Part shown: positions 19,201-25,589 of the stretch, piece by piece
How the letters are laid out: each line of letters opens with the position of its first letter
Numbering within the stretch: position 1 is the stretch's first letter
From: a virus
IMG/VR virus record: IMGVR_UViG_3300002334_000163
Location: 1 to 40,643 of that record
Direction: 5' to 3' (one strand)
Length of the DNA stretch: 40,643 bases
The notes under the pieces: model-generated
What the model saw: only the letters and a program-made list of their open reading frames with translations
The model's database searches: none
Told to the model about the DNA's origin: nothing
Position numbers and translations under genes: made by a program

Positions 19201-19317
19201 CTCCTCATGGGCCTTACCAAAATATCCACCAACCCTCTCAGTCAGATCTTCCCATGTACTCTCTCCTTCAAGAAAGTAACGCTCCTCAAGTACTCGTTGT
19301 GCTGTTTCTGTAATCAT
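16255..19317 (-). CDS. nrdJ: Adenosylcobalamin-dependent (class II) ribonucleotide reductase with intein
   Basis: It reduces ribonucleotides to deoxyribonucleotides using B12. The 1020-residue product drops to about 689 after removal of the intein (residues 254-584). Conserved features are SKSGGGVGCNYSPIRAS (residues 96-112), the active-site stretch NPCGEQPL (241-248), CTLGSINLSN after the intein, IAPTGTLSMISDCSSGCEPY, and a C-terminal Cys-rich tail (GCPECGSPL, CGWSKCG) typical of NrdJ. No class I small subunit or class III activase is seen, which supports class II. RBS GGAGAG. It is co-directional with dUTPase and the ThyX-like gene, so together they supply dNTPs for phage replication. Confidence 0.95.
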   Translation of the reverse strand: MITETAQRVLEERYFLEGESTWEDLTERVGGYFGKAHEEECLFINTMRDMDFLPNSPALMNGGTAIEAYSACYVLPVEDSIESIYKFYSDAAIISKSGGGVGCNYSPIRASNSIVASTNGVASGPLSFMKVQDVSTDIIKQGGRRRGANMGILDCDHPDIWDFISVKDTEGVLSNFNLSVGITDSFMDEVLNPHVTYGKNTELWDELIQRAWSSAEPGVIFMDTIEKGNTVPHLGKLDCTNPCGEQPLRPYESCLAKGTLVTTPQGVRKIEDMAGTSHVIGTDYKAHTYLKVVNKGTQPVIKMNLSNRSTLVCTPDHQIELVSGSFVDAKDTVGKSVKVLSGVTPYTLYDAPSEVHEMIGWLHGDGWYSTTVGISFNAKDGDFEIKDRISQCFINTFDVTTKPNINTEERYQHQSDKKSSLEIAESFGMVKSRCTEVEFPSKFYSWTDPQQRSFIRGLFSADAGISGKANTQVAFATSSDKLGNQVVAYLNSIGIHTSKFTTVFKSNRNNQYRIQVTKQSANIFMDTVGLLTSVKKDKFVRSRYADETSYKVASVEDFGSEEVFDIVEVSNINTFWANGIGVHNCTLGSINLSNHVMSLGPFTGEDFVTRDVLQVDYVKLRDTTRTGVLFLNRILDASVMPIPECQEAMERTRKIGLGIMGLHDMLIQLGLPYDSEEGRTLAGEVMEFISREADKKSYELAMKEGHYDGYDTIPDGIPYRRNANLTTIAPTGTLSMISDCSSGCEPYYAPVTVKEVLDGTKFIMPNKWLPQEAKEAIEQGYEWDLMVSNPDLFKSAGDIHWSDHIKMQAVLQKHIDSSISKTINMPNDTTVKEVKEAYELAYKLGCKGVTIYRDGSRETQVLSASTEGDTREQGPVDNPRSKESFSKAVLPDELKATRYRVTVDGQKVYIIVAEDASGAPVEVFVKFPYASIDSCWNTVCRQLSLSMRYGVPLTDIIKQLDKSVVVINDVASHLSRILKMYQQARGTEVEMKGCPECGSPLQFTEGCEKCSGGCGWSKCG
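17566..18558 (-). mobile_element. Intein with LAGLIDADG-type homing endonuclease in nrdJ
   Basis: The 331-residue intein starts at Cys254 (CLAKGTLV) and ends GVHN584, followed by extein Cys585. TPDHQIE gives the block B histidine, and the penultimate His and terminal Asn are present, so splicing residues are intact. Two dodecapeptide motifs, MIGWLHGDGW (about 358-367) and FIRGLFSADAG (about 454-464), show a DOD homing endonuclease. The insertion site, just after the NPCGEQPL...YES active-site stretch, is a known intein hotspot in RNRs. One TCTCTAGAGA copy lies inside. Confidence 0.95.
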
Positions 19318-19322
19318 ATATC

Positions 19323-19613
19323 TTACTCTCCTCGTTGTACACTTCTGAAATCATAATGAACCATAAACTCTTTCTTACAATCTTCACAATACATCCAGAC
19401 ATAAGCTCCATCTGGTTCAAACTCTCCACTCTCATTAGGAAAGAAGTCTGTACCTTGGCAGTATGGGCACTTAGCTCTCTTTGTAATCTTAGTGAGGTAA
19501 CCACCTCTACCTAAATCACTATCTCCTTGTAACTCCTTTACCTTAGTCTCAAGATCACTAACAACCTTCTTAATCTCTTGATAACTCATCTGTCTTAAAC
19601 TTATACTACTCAT
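19323..19613 (-). CDS. Zinc-ribbon protein upstream of nrdJ
   Basis: The 96-residue protein has an N-terminal helix with LETKVKELQGD and a C-terminal zinc ribbon: CPYC, then about 24 residues later CEDC. It ends 5 nt before nrdJ, so the two are probably translated from one message. A DNA-binding or redox accessory role is possible, but none is known. Confidence 0.65.
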   Translation of the reverse strand: MSSISLRQMSYQEIKKVVSDLETKVKELQGDSDLGRGGYLTKITKRAKCPYCQGTDFFPNESGEFEPDGAYVWMYCEDCKKEFMVHYDFRSVQRGE

Positions 19614-19735
19614 ACATCTACCTCCCCTATAACCTTCATCTTATTCGCTAGATACCATAGGCCACTTTGTGACTCTGGTCTCTTAAGCTCTATGTAATCC
19701 TCTATCTCTACCTTAACCCATACTCTATTATCCAT
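19610..19735 (-). pseudogene. Probably 5'-truncated gene (RPGWH-type phage protein)
   Basis: From ATG 19735 the frame gives 41 residues (MDNRVWVKVEIEDYIELKR and on), and the stop overlaps the next start as ATGA. The same frame stays open upstream to 19825 without a start codon and reads KTKGYPHRPGWHTTSEPIAP. From memory of phage proteins, a KGY..RPGWH..APH..RVWVEVEI pattern belongs to a longer hypothetical family. The lost 5' part is replaced by a near-perfect inverted copy of this coding arm (see 19785-19852). The short form may still be made, but the RBS before 19735 is weak. Confidence 0.55.
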
Positions 19736-19784
19736 CAGCTTTAGATGAGGAGCTATAGGCTCACTTGTGGTATGCCATCCAGGT

Positions 19785-19852
19785 CTATGAGGATACCCCT
19801 TGGTCTTATGGCTACAAGCTGAAGATCATAAGACCAAGGGGTATGCTCATAG
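19785..19852. repeat. Long inverted repeat (26-nt arms, 16-nt loop)
   Basis: Arms 19785-19810 and 19827-19852 match at 25 of 26 positions, and a further AGG pairs beyond one mismatch. The 16-nt loop is 19811-19826. No T-tract follows on either strand, so it does not look like an intrinsic terminator. The left arm lies in the reading frame of the truncated gene at 19610-19735. Confidence 0.9.
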
Positions 19853-19886
19853 GCCTAGAGTTCCATCCACCCTCTTTACTATAAGT

Positions 19887-20045
19887 TTATAGGCTATCAT
19901 ATACGCTCCTAGTACTTGTTACTCTAGACTTAAGCTTCTTCTTCTCCATCTTCTTCTGCTTAGGTTTAGCCTTGGTCTTTACCTTAGTCTTAACCTTAGT
20001 CTTTACCTTAGTAGTACCATAACCACCCATCATCTTCTTAGCCAT
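19887..20045 (-). CDS. Small very Lys-rich protein (52 aa)
   Basis: ATG 20045 follows a GGGGGTGA RBS. The product begins MAKKMMGGYGTT and continues with alternating Lys-Thr-Lys-Val repeats, followed by KKMEKKKLKSR. Its composition suggests nucleic-acid binding or packing with DNA. Short proteins starting MAKKMMGG occur in marine phages, but I cannot name a family. The 150 nt between it and 19735 hold only the inverted repeat. Confidence 0.6.
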   Translation of the reverse strand: MAKKMMGGYGTTKVKTKVKTKVKTKAKPKQKKMEKKKLKSRVTSTRSVYDSL

Positions 20046-20074
20046 TCTTATATCACCCCCTTTATCCTTTAGCC

Positions 20075-20455
20075 CTATTTATTATCATTCAAGTATTGCA
20101 TAAGATCAGAGGCCAAGACGGACACCTGACCCTCATCTAGATCCAGTGCATTACAACTAGAGATGAAGTGGATTACTTCATGTAGTAGTGTCTCAGCCTT
20201 AAGATCCTCCGCTATGTTCTCATCAATCATTATCTCAGACTTCTCTAGAGAACACTCACCAAGTCTACCAGTACCTAGAGTTACCTCTCTCACTATGACG
20301 CTAAGTCCACTTACCTTAATTACTCTTGTATCACTCATCCGACCTATCTCCCAATCCTCATTTATTCCTACAGTATTCCAATCAGTACCACACTGATTAC
20401 ATAGACCAGCTAACACTAACCCATCACAATCCTTATCTGGACAAAAGTTTCCCAT
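20075..20455 (-). CDS. Zinc-finger/metallopeptidase-like protein
   Basis: The 126-residue protein has a Cys4 zinc finger at the N-terminus (C5, C10, C19, C22) and an HExxH motif (LLHEVIHFISS, His92, Glu93, His96) followed by LDEGQVSVLASDL, where Glu108 could be the third metal ligand. This resembles the small ImmA/IrrE- or SprT-like phage peptidase proteins, which may cleave a host regulator. The substrate is unknown. Its ATG overlaps the dUTPase stop (TAATG). Confidence 0.75.
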   Translation of the reverse strand: MGNFCPDKDCDGLVLAGLCNQCGTDWNTVGINEDWEIGRMSDTRVIKVSGLSVIVREVTLGTGRLGECSLEKSEIMIDENIAEDLKAETLLHEVIHFISSCNALDLDEGQVSVLASDLMQYLNDNK

Positions 20456-20865
20456 TAACTAACCCCCGAAGATCCAAAGCCACCCTTACCATCCTCCATA
20501 TCATCCACTACCTCAAGCTCTGGGCTTACGAAGTGGTGGAAGATGAGTTGAGCTATACGCTCCCCCTTCCGTATATATAGTGTATTACCATATGACATAT
20601 TGAATACCTTAGCCTTCATCTCCTGCTTAAAGGAACTGTCTATGATGCCCGTACTTATCACAGCGTTCCTCTTAAAGGCTAAGGAGGAGCGATGGATAAG
20701 TAATCCATACTGACCCTCAGGGATAGCCACTGCTATCCCAAGAGGGACTACAGCAGCAGACTGAGGTTCTATCTCCATATCCTCACCAGCACATAGATCA
20801 TACCCTGCATCACCCTCTCTCATCTGCTTAAGTATACATCCAGGTCTTACTATTCTATACCTCAT
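20455..20865 (-). CDS. dut: dUTP diphosphatase (dUTPase)
   Basis: It hydrolyses dUTP to dUMP and pyrophosphate, keeping uracil out of DNA and supplying thymidylate synthesis. All five trimeric dUTPase motifs are present in its 136 residues: DAGYDL, HRSSLA, a GIIDSSFKQE stretch, GERIAQLIF and the C-terminal P-loop-like GKGGFGSSG. The length is normal. Translation starts inside the end of the RF remnant (ATGA). Confidence 0.95.
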   Translation of the reverse strand: MRYRIVRPGCILKQMREGDAGYDLCAGEDMEIEPQSAAVVPLGIAVAIPEGQYGLLIHRSSLAFKRNAVISTGIIDSSFKQEMKAKVFNMSYGNTLYIRKGERIAQLIFHHFVSPELEVVDDMEDGKGGFGSSGVS

Positions 20866-21040
20866 ACACTCTCTATCCTTAAGTTCTCTGGAGACATCAT
20901 ACGCCTAACCTTCTCAGCTACTGTGATACCCTCATGTAACCTTACAGATGTCTCATGTTTTAACCAAGCTTTAAACTCTGGTAAGTTAACTATAGATCAA
21001 AATCCTTCTTAGTAATACTGAAGACTAATTGCTTACTCAT
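20862..21040 (-). pseudogene. Remnant of a release-factor-like (RF-1 domain) protein
   Basis: ATG 21040 behind GGAGGGG gives MSKQLVFSITKKDFDL and then a stop. Another frame gives a clean C-terminal stretch, FKAWLKHETSVRLHEGIT, followed by VRRMMSPENLRIESV, whose stop overlaps the dut start as ATGA. In phage RF-1-domain proteins I expect the same N-terminus, then a GGQ core, then a WLK.E...MM.PENL-type C-terminus. The middle third with the GGQ motif is absent and the two parts are out of frame, which fits an internal deletion. Confidence 0.6.
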
Positions 21041-21041
21041 A

Positions 21042-21227
21042 CTACCCCTCCATATTACTTATCAGTAGAGACTCAAGGATAAACTCTGTATGCCAGAAGA
21101 ATAAGAATCTCTTACGCTTTATCTCAACTCTCTTAACTCCAGATATCTCTTTTGTATAAGATCTTCCAGTAAGCTCAACCTCTTCCGCAGTACCATCATT
21201 CAGTAAGACATATGCTATATTACTCAT
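21042..21227 (-). CDS. Small hypothetical protein (61 aa)
   Basis: A beta-rich sequence with a basic middle part (GVKRVEIKRKRFLFFWHTEF) and no metal-binding pattern. It overlaps the membrane-protein gene upstream by 4 nt. No family is recognised. Confidence 0.55.
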   Translation of the reverse strand: MSNIAYVLLNDGTAEEVELTGRSYTKEISGVKRVEIKRKRFLFFWHTEFILESLLISNMEG

Positions 21228-21430
21228 TCCTCTACCCCCGTACCCTCAGGTCTAACCCATATATACTTAGGGTCATGACCATCAGCTTTTACCATAGTCT
21301 GAACTAGGCCAGCCTCAGTGGCAGCTATGCCTAACTCAGTCTTCTCCGTAGCATTAAACATAGTACAGGTAGTGAACATAAGCATACACATCACAATTAC
21401 TATACAAGACATAAACCAGTTCTTATCCAC
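21224..21430 (-). CDS. Small membrane or lipoprotein-like protein (68 aa)
   Basis: The N-terminus MDKNWFMSCIVIVMCMLMF is one hydrophobic helix followed by TTC, which could be a lipobox-like Cys (not a good match) or simply the end of a transmembrane anchor. The rest is polar and probably outside the membrane. It overlaps both neighbouring genes. The function is unknown. Confidence 0.55.
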   Translation of the reverse strand: MDKNWFMSCIVIVMCMLMFTTCTMFNATEKTELGIAATEAGLVQTMVKADGHDPKYIWVRPEGTGVEE

Positions 21431-21701
21431 TTATCTTCCTCTCCTCCAGTTCCAGGTGATGCTCCTCCAATCTCCTCAACTCCTCTACCCTACCATCAAC
21501 TATACTATTACCGAACTTAGTCAGCAGGATACCTAACTCCTCAGGTAGCAGGGGAACAGCCATCTCATCTGGCCCCTGTTTAAGCCTGAGGATAGTTACC
21601 CCAGTCTCCAGTGTCTCTAGAGTAATTACTGAGAAGGAGGAGGACTTAAGCTTAATAGTATTTATAACTACGGTCTCTGCCTCTACGTATACCTTACTCA
21701 T
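21423..21701 (-). CDS. Hypothetical protein (92 aa)
   Basis: ATG 21701 is favoured over a longer start at 21740, because AGAGG lies correctly upstream and the gene then overlaps its neighbour by 8 nt, as is usual here. The first half is beta-rich (KSSSFSVITLETLETGVTIL), and the second ends in a charged helix with EELRRLEEHHLELEERK. No family is recognised. Confidence 0.6.
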   Translation of the reverse strand: MSKVYVEAETVVINTIKLKSSSFSVITLETLETGVTILRLKQGPDEMAVPLLPEELGILLTKFGNSIVDGRVEELRRLEEHHLELEERKISG

Positions 21702-22041
21702 CCTCGATCCTCTTGCAGTAATGTCTTGCCTTACCAGCATCCTCCTTCACTCCACCCTTACGACCAAGGCGCATCAAGTACTTAAGAGCATTACCTAATA
21801 AGTAAGCCTTACGCCCATTCAATCCACTGAGCTGAATGACACGTAAGATTATATCCATTACCTCAAGTCCATACTCTGGGAATATCTGGTAGTGCTTTGG
21901 TTTATCTACTGGGTCCTCAAGTACTACGGGGGATATCTTATCTAAGTATTCATTATGAGCCTTACCAGCACCATTTACTTTAACTACCCCTACCTGCTTC
22001 CTCTCACCTACCCTTACATCCTCCAAATTAAAAGGCTTCAT
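21694..22041 (-). CDS. DUF3310 family protein
   Basis: The C-terminal 75 residues have the DUF3310 pattern: PVDKPKHYQIFPEYGLEVMD, then GNALKYLMRLGRKGG and a KARHYCKRI helix. This family is common in phages and is sometimes called a nucleotide-kinase-like protein, but its activity is not established. ATG 22041 is preferred over TTG 22044 and overlaps the previous stop. Confidence 0.85.
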   Translation of the reverse strand: MKPFNLEDVRVGERKQVGVVKVNGAGKAHNEYLDKISPVVLEDPVDKPKHYQIFPEYGLEVMDIILRVIQLSGLNGRKAYLLGNALKYLMRLGRKGGVKEDAGKARHYCKRIEDE

Positions 22042-22196
22042 CAAGACTCCTTAAGTAATACACTGCACTCATTACGTAGAGCTAACATCTCTTTGAGTAT
22101 CCTTTGTACCTTCATAGTCTTATTCAAGTTACCTACTTCGTACTTAACTCGCATATCCACAGTCCACATCACATATTTAATTATTATACCTAACAT
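22041..22196 (-). CDS. Small hypothetical protein (51 aa)
   Basis: The start codon overlaps the stop of the ThyX-like gene (TAATG) and its stop overlaps the start of the DUF3310 gene, so it fits tightly in the operon. The sequence (MLGIIIKYVMWTVDMRVKYE, then a helix with MKVQRILKEMLAL) may have a short hydrophobic N-terminus. No family is recognised. Confidence 0.65.
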   Translation of the reverse strand: MLGIIIKYVMWTVDMRVKYEVGNLNKTMKVQRILKEMLALRNECSVLLKES

Positions 22197-22696
22197 TACT
22201 TCACTCCTTCATAATATCCACAAGATATTAATTCATTACAACCTTTAGTATACAGACACTTAGGCACCATCATCTCAGCTAGATCCCTATCTACTATAGC
22301 TACTCCATCTCTGATCTTCATGACTACCTGAGTAGTCTCAACGGAGGCTTTAAAACATAACCTAGCATGGGCTAAACTGATAAGATGTTGGGCATTGAGT
22401 ATGATCATATGATCCACTGGAGTATACCTACCCACCTGCTTAGACCCACCCCTATCACTCCTATTGCTACCTACGTAATGCTGCTGTCCTACCGCTGAGT
22501 GACGTACTAGGTGTGTTGATACGAAGGAGGGGATGCCATACATACATACCTTGAATAGCTGAGTACGCATAGGACTATGCTCACACTTATAAATATTCTC
22601 TAGAGAGATTGTGGACTCTACCTTATTATTCATAGTGAAGCGACATGCCTCTCTCATCAGCTCCTCATCAGTAAGTTTATTAACTATTACCTTCAT
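22196..22696 (-). CDS. thyX: ThyX-like flavin-dependent thymidylate synthase
   Basis: Thymidylate synthase of the ThyX type methylates dUMP using FAD and folate. The 166-residue product is short for ThyX (about 220). The segment SPMRTQLFKVCMYGIPSFVS followed by HLVRHSAVGQQHYVGS resembles the ThyX signature region (RHR...S), but the RHRxxSxNExSxR motif is only partly matched, as in diverged phage versions. Adjacent genes dut and nrdJ support a role in dTTP supply. It could have lost activity. Confidence 0.7.
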   Translation of the reverse strand: MKVIVNKLTDEELMREACRFTMNNKVESTISLENIYKCEHSPMRTQLFKVCMYGIPSFVSTHLVRHSAVGQQHYVGSNRSDRGGSKQVGRYTPVDHMIILNAQHLISLAHARLCFKASVETTQVVMKIRDGVAIVDRDLAEMMVPKCLYTKGCNELISCGYYEGVK

Positions 22697-23286
22697 AACT
22701 TAAGCCCCTTAACAACAGTATTGATACGGTCTATAGTAGCAGCCTGAGCTTCCTCAAGACCACGATAGAATAACTTAGGTAACATCCTATTCATAGTCAT
22801 AGGCTCCCCTGTAGGTAACTTCTTACCTAATAAGTATCTAATAAGCTCCCACTCACAATAACTAGCCTCATCATTACTCTCAACATTCATAAGTATCTTG
22901 AACTCTAGATCCCATGGTCTCTCTTTATACACCTCTTGAACCATAGTACTACCAGTGGTATAATGCTCCCAGTAACTCTCCAGACCCCTCTTCTCACTCC
23001 ACTTATTGTAACCCTTGTATACCTTACGGCCAATGTAGATAGTCTTCTCACGCTTATCAACTACACTATAGATGAATCCATACTTCCCCTCTTCTGGCTT
23101 AAGCCCTACCCAGTGATGCTTATCAATAGCCTTACTACGTACAAAGGTAGCCTCCTCTATAGTATCATATGTACCTAGGTTAACATGCTTGTATTCCTCA
23201 GGCCATACCTTGACACTGAACTTACCGGAGGGCGTAGCGTAGACCCCTTTAGGCAGCTTACGCCCCTCTTTATTATACTCAATCAT
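22693..23286 (-). CDS. AP2 plus GIY-YIG (SegE-like) homing endonuclease
   Basis: The 197-residue protein has an AP2-type DNA-binding segment at residues about 14-50 (GVYATPSGKFSVKVW, LGTYDTIEEA). It is followed by a GIY-YIG-like nuclease core (YGFIYSVVDKREKTIYIGRK, then ESYWEHYTTGS) as in T4 SegE-type free-standing homing endonucleases. It lies inside the operon right upstream of the ThyX-like gene, which may be its target neighbourhood. Such genes move into alleles lacking them by cutting near the insertion site. Confidence 0.8.
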   Translation of the reverse strand: MIEYNKEGRKLPKGVYATPSGKFSVKVWPEEYKHVNLGTYDTIEEATFVRSKAIDKHHWVGLKPEEGKYGFIYSVVDKREKTIYIGRKVYKGYNKWSEKRGLESYWEHYTTGSTMVQEVYKERPWDLEFKILMNVESNDEASYCEWELIRYLLGKKLPTGEPMTMNRMLPKLFYRGLEEAQAATIDRINTVVKGLKL

Positions 23287-23289
23287 ACT

Positions 23290-23661
23290 TCAAGCTCCAT
23301 TTCCCATATTAGTAATAGTGGTACCCATCAATTCTACAGCAAGCTTACCTATGACATCCTCTCTGTCCATCTTTACAGCTTGAGTAATATTACTAGCTAG
23401 AGCTACGAAGAATGTATGTGACTCCTGTAGTTCAAGGGCACTCACACTAGCCCAATCAATGCTATCTCTTGCACTACTAAGCATACCCTGAATGACACTT
23501 ACCTTAGCTACTTCAAGCTCCTCCTCACTAGGCACCTCTCCATCCAATAAGCTCTTGATAAGTGGAGCTATATCTTTATCCCTAAGTACTTCCTTGATCT
23601 GTTCCTTGCTAGCACCAGCCTCTTCAAGTGTACTAATTAATTCCTCAATCTTCCCTATCAT
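23290..23661 (-). CDS. Hypothetical helical protein (123 aa)
   Basis: Almost entirely helical (KIEELISTLEEAGASKEQIK, EEELEVAKVSVIQGMLSSAR, GKLAVELMGTTITN), acidic, without membrane segments. It lies between the homing endonuclease and the RusA-type gene and overlaps the latter by 4 nt. No family is recognised. Confidence 0.65.
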   Translation of the reverse strand: MIGKIEELISTLEEAGASKEQIKEVLRDKDIAPLIKSLLDGEVPSEEELEVAKVSVIQGMLSSARDSIDWASVSALELQESHTFFVALASNITQAVKMDREDVIGKLAVELMGTTITNMGNGA

Positions 23662-24083
23662 CCCTTCTTTCTCCTCATGTCCCTATTACACCTTAATTTA
23701 GTGAGGGAGAAGTTAATGTACTCCTCCCCCTTCCTTACGATATACTTATCAATGGTGATAGAATATATTTGTCGGTCGTCCCAAGAGCCACACCATTTAA
23801 CTATGACATCCTCAATTGCCTTGATACAATTACTAGCATCCATAAGCGTACTACTCACACCAACCTCAAGGACTAACTTAAGATTACCTGTTAATACTAA
23901 GCCCTTACAGTAGTAGTAGTTCTCATTCAAGTACTTAAGTACCTCTCTAGAGAATTGCTTATAGTATATACTCCTACGCTTTACTCCAGTGTACATCTTA
24001 TTAGTAGACAGGGGCTTGATAGGTATACGTAGGTGTAGACTCCTCTTCTTTCTACTCTTCTTAGGGCTACCCCGGCCCATCAT
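23658..24083 (-). CDS. RusA-like Holliday-junction resolvase
   Basis: RusA enzymes cut four-way junctions to resolve recombination and replication intermediates. The 141-residue protein has the family layout: IPIKPLSTNKMYTG near the N-terminus, then the acidic catalytic region DASNCIKAIEDVI, and DDRQIYS. The basic N- and C-termini fit DNA binding. It is encoded next to the exonuclease, SSB and polymerase genes, and would take the place of T7 gp3 endonuclease I. It overlaps its neighbours by 4 nt on both sides. Confidence 0.85.
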   Translation of the reverse strand: MMGRGSPKKSRKKRSLHLRIPIKPLSTNKMYTGVKRRSIYYKQFSREVLKYLNENYYYCKGLVLTGNLKLVLEVGVSSTLMDASNCIKAIEDVIVKWCGSWDDRQIYSITIDKYIVRKGEEYINFSLTKLRCNRDMRRKKG

Positions 24084-25036
24084 ATAGCCTCTCCCCTATC
24101 CCTCTTGATCTTACCACTCTTAGTAGGCAATTGGTACTCCTCATTCTTACCCCTACGGAGGAAGACTAGGGAGGCTACCGTCTTGATCCACATGAGGATA
24201 CGGGTCAAGTACTCTCTATCATCCTCCCCATCCTCCTTCTTAGCCTTAGTCTTATAGAGAGCTACCATCATCTGTAATAACTCAAAGTCTTTAACTTGTT
24301 CCCAATCAACTGAGATGAAGGCCTTGTCAAAGGACTTAGGTCCAATACCTTTCACTGACCTAATATTATCAGTGCTATCTCCAGTAGCTATCTGCTTCCA
24401 TAAATTCCTCTTCGCTGCCCCCCTACTAACCATAGTACTCTTCTTCTTAAAGGGGTCATAGAAGTGTCCATCAATCTGCTTAAGATCCTTATCACAACCT
24501 ACGATTACCCATGGTATATTAAGTTTATCTAACTGCTTAGCCCTAATTATAACTAGGTCATCAGCCTCAAGATCCTCATCAAGCTTAGCCCCCTTATTCA
24601 ATAGGTACTGCTTACATACACTGAGGTTCTCAGGTCGTCTGCCTGTCCTGTTACCCTTGTAATCAGGAGCAACCCTGTATCGAAAGTTAGTCTTACCAGT
24701 TACGAAGTACTCCGCTGTCCTACCATCAAATTCCTTAAGGCTTTCATCAAGGATCTTAAGTGCATGGGTATCTGGCTCAGGTCTATAGTGTATACTTATG
24801 TCCGTCTTAGGATCTAGACCCATGGTATGACAAGCTATAACACAATTCTTCTTATACTTGTACTCCTCAGTAAAACCATCAATGAGATAGTATCTACCAT
24901 CAGTAGCAGCAGCAGCTCTATAGGCATGGGTATCAGCATCAATTAGGTATACTATATCCTTACCACCTCTGGTCTTATCGAGTCCTACTCTGCCACTTGA
25001 GGAATGGGGAGTACACTTAGAATGATGGCTCGTCAT
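24080..25036 (-). CDS. 5'-3' exonuclease (T7 gp6/FEN-like)
   Basis: The 318-residue protein degrades 5' ends and flaps in replication and recombination. It shows the FEN/5'-nuclease order: IVYLIDADTHAYRAA, DYKGNRTGRR, LEADDLVII, WVIVGCDKDLKQI, and the helix-hairpin-helix-like GDSTDNIRSVKGIGPKSF. The acidic residues give the two metal sites. Start ATG 25036 has GAGG 6 nt upstream and overlaps the end of the SSB gene by 20 nt. A start further upstream has no RBS. Confidence 0.9.
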   Translation of the reverse strand: MTSHHSKCTPHSSSGRVGLDKTRGGKDIVYLIDADTHAYRAAAATDGRYYLIDGFTEEYKYKKNCVIACHTMGLDPKTDISIHYRPEPDTHALKILDESLKEFDGRTAEYFVTGKTNFRYRVAPDYKGNRTGRRPENLSVCKQYLLNKGAKLDEDLEADDLVIIRAKQLDKLNIPWVIVGCDKDLKQIDGHFYDPFKKKSTMVSRGAAKRNLWKQIATGDSTDNIRSVKGIGPKSFDKAFISVDWEQVKDFELLQMMVALYKTKAKKEDGEDDREYLTRILMWIKTVASLVFLRRGKNEEYQLPTKSGKIKRDRGEAI

Positions 25037-25508
25037 CACCATCCTCAATAGCATCAAAACCAGACTTACCACTAAACTCAACCAAATCTACCACTTGGAT
25101 AGCATCAAGGTACACAGTAATCGTACTGACTGTACCCCATTTCCTTGCAACTACTTTAACATTAGCTACCGTACCATTACCAAGCTCATTCTCCACGATA
25201 GTCTTACCATCCTTACCTACGATGAGCACTGGATTATTAGGAGTACCATCCTTCTTCTCACACTTCTTACTAGCACTGAGGAAGTATCCATCCTTATCCT
25301 TCTTCTTGACATTAAAGCCCTCAGCCTTAAGGCTCTTAGCTAACTTATCATTAAGGAGGATATCTGTTACCCACTTCTTCTCTCCAGCAGGAGCACCCTG
25401 TGGTGTGTATTGATCGAACTGACCTTTTTGCACTTTAGCCCATTTCAGAACAACTCCATCAAAACGAAGGTTAACATATCCATCAGTGAATTTCTTATCA
25501 ATAGCCAT
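25017..25508 (-). CDS. ssDNA-binding protein (T7 gp2.5-like)
   Basis: It binds single-stranded DNA at the fork and interacts with polymerase and helicase. The product is 163 residues from ATG 25508, behind AAGGAG, and a longer start at 25538 would run through a hairpin. The N-terminal beta-rich body (GYVNLRFDGVVLKWAKVQKG, WVTDILLNDKLAKSL) and the acidic tail ending DDEPSF, with a C-terminal Phe, are the hallmarks of gp2.5 proteins. It is encoded immediately upstream of the exonuclease. Confidence 0.85.
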   Translation of the reverse strand: MAIDKKFTDGYVNLRFDGVVLKWAKVQKGQFDQYTPQGAPAGEKKWVTDILLNDKLAKSLKAEGFNVKKKDKDGYFLSASKKCEKKDGTPNNPVLIVGKDGKTIVENELGNGTVANVKVVARKWGTVSTITVYLDAIQVVDLVEFSGKSGFDAIEDGDDEPSF

Positions 25509-25522
25509 AGTAAATCTCCTTG

Positions 25523-25536
25523 GGTCCCTTAGGACC
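25523..25536 (-). promoter_or_regulatory. Small hairpin before the SSB ribosome binding site
   Basis: A perfect 5-bp stem (GGTCC/GGACC) with TAAG tetraloop lies just upstream of the AAGGAG RBS, in the only gap (81 nt) between the sigma-like gene and SSB. It could tune SSB translation, as SSB-type proteins often control their own mRNA. That is inference. Confidence 0.4.
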
Positions 25537-25589
25537 ATTAAATTGTAGAGTAGTATTACCCTACATTAATCATTGTGTATCTTATACTA

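Noticed and set aside
19785-19852. Inverted repeat as an intrinsic terminator
   Set aside because: Stem is strong, but no T-tract follows on either strand and it sits inside a coding frame.
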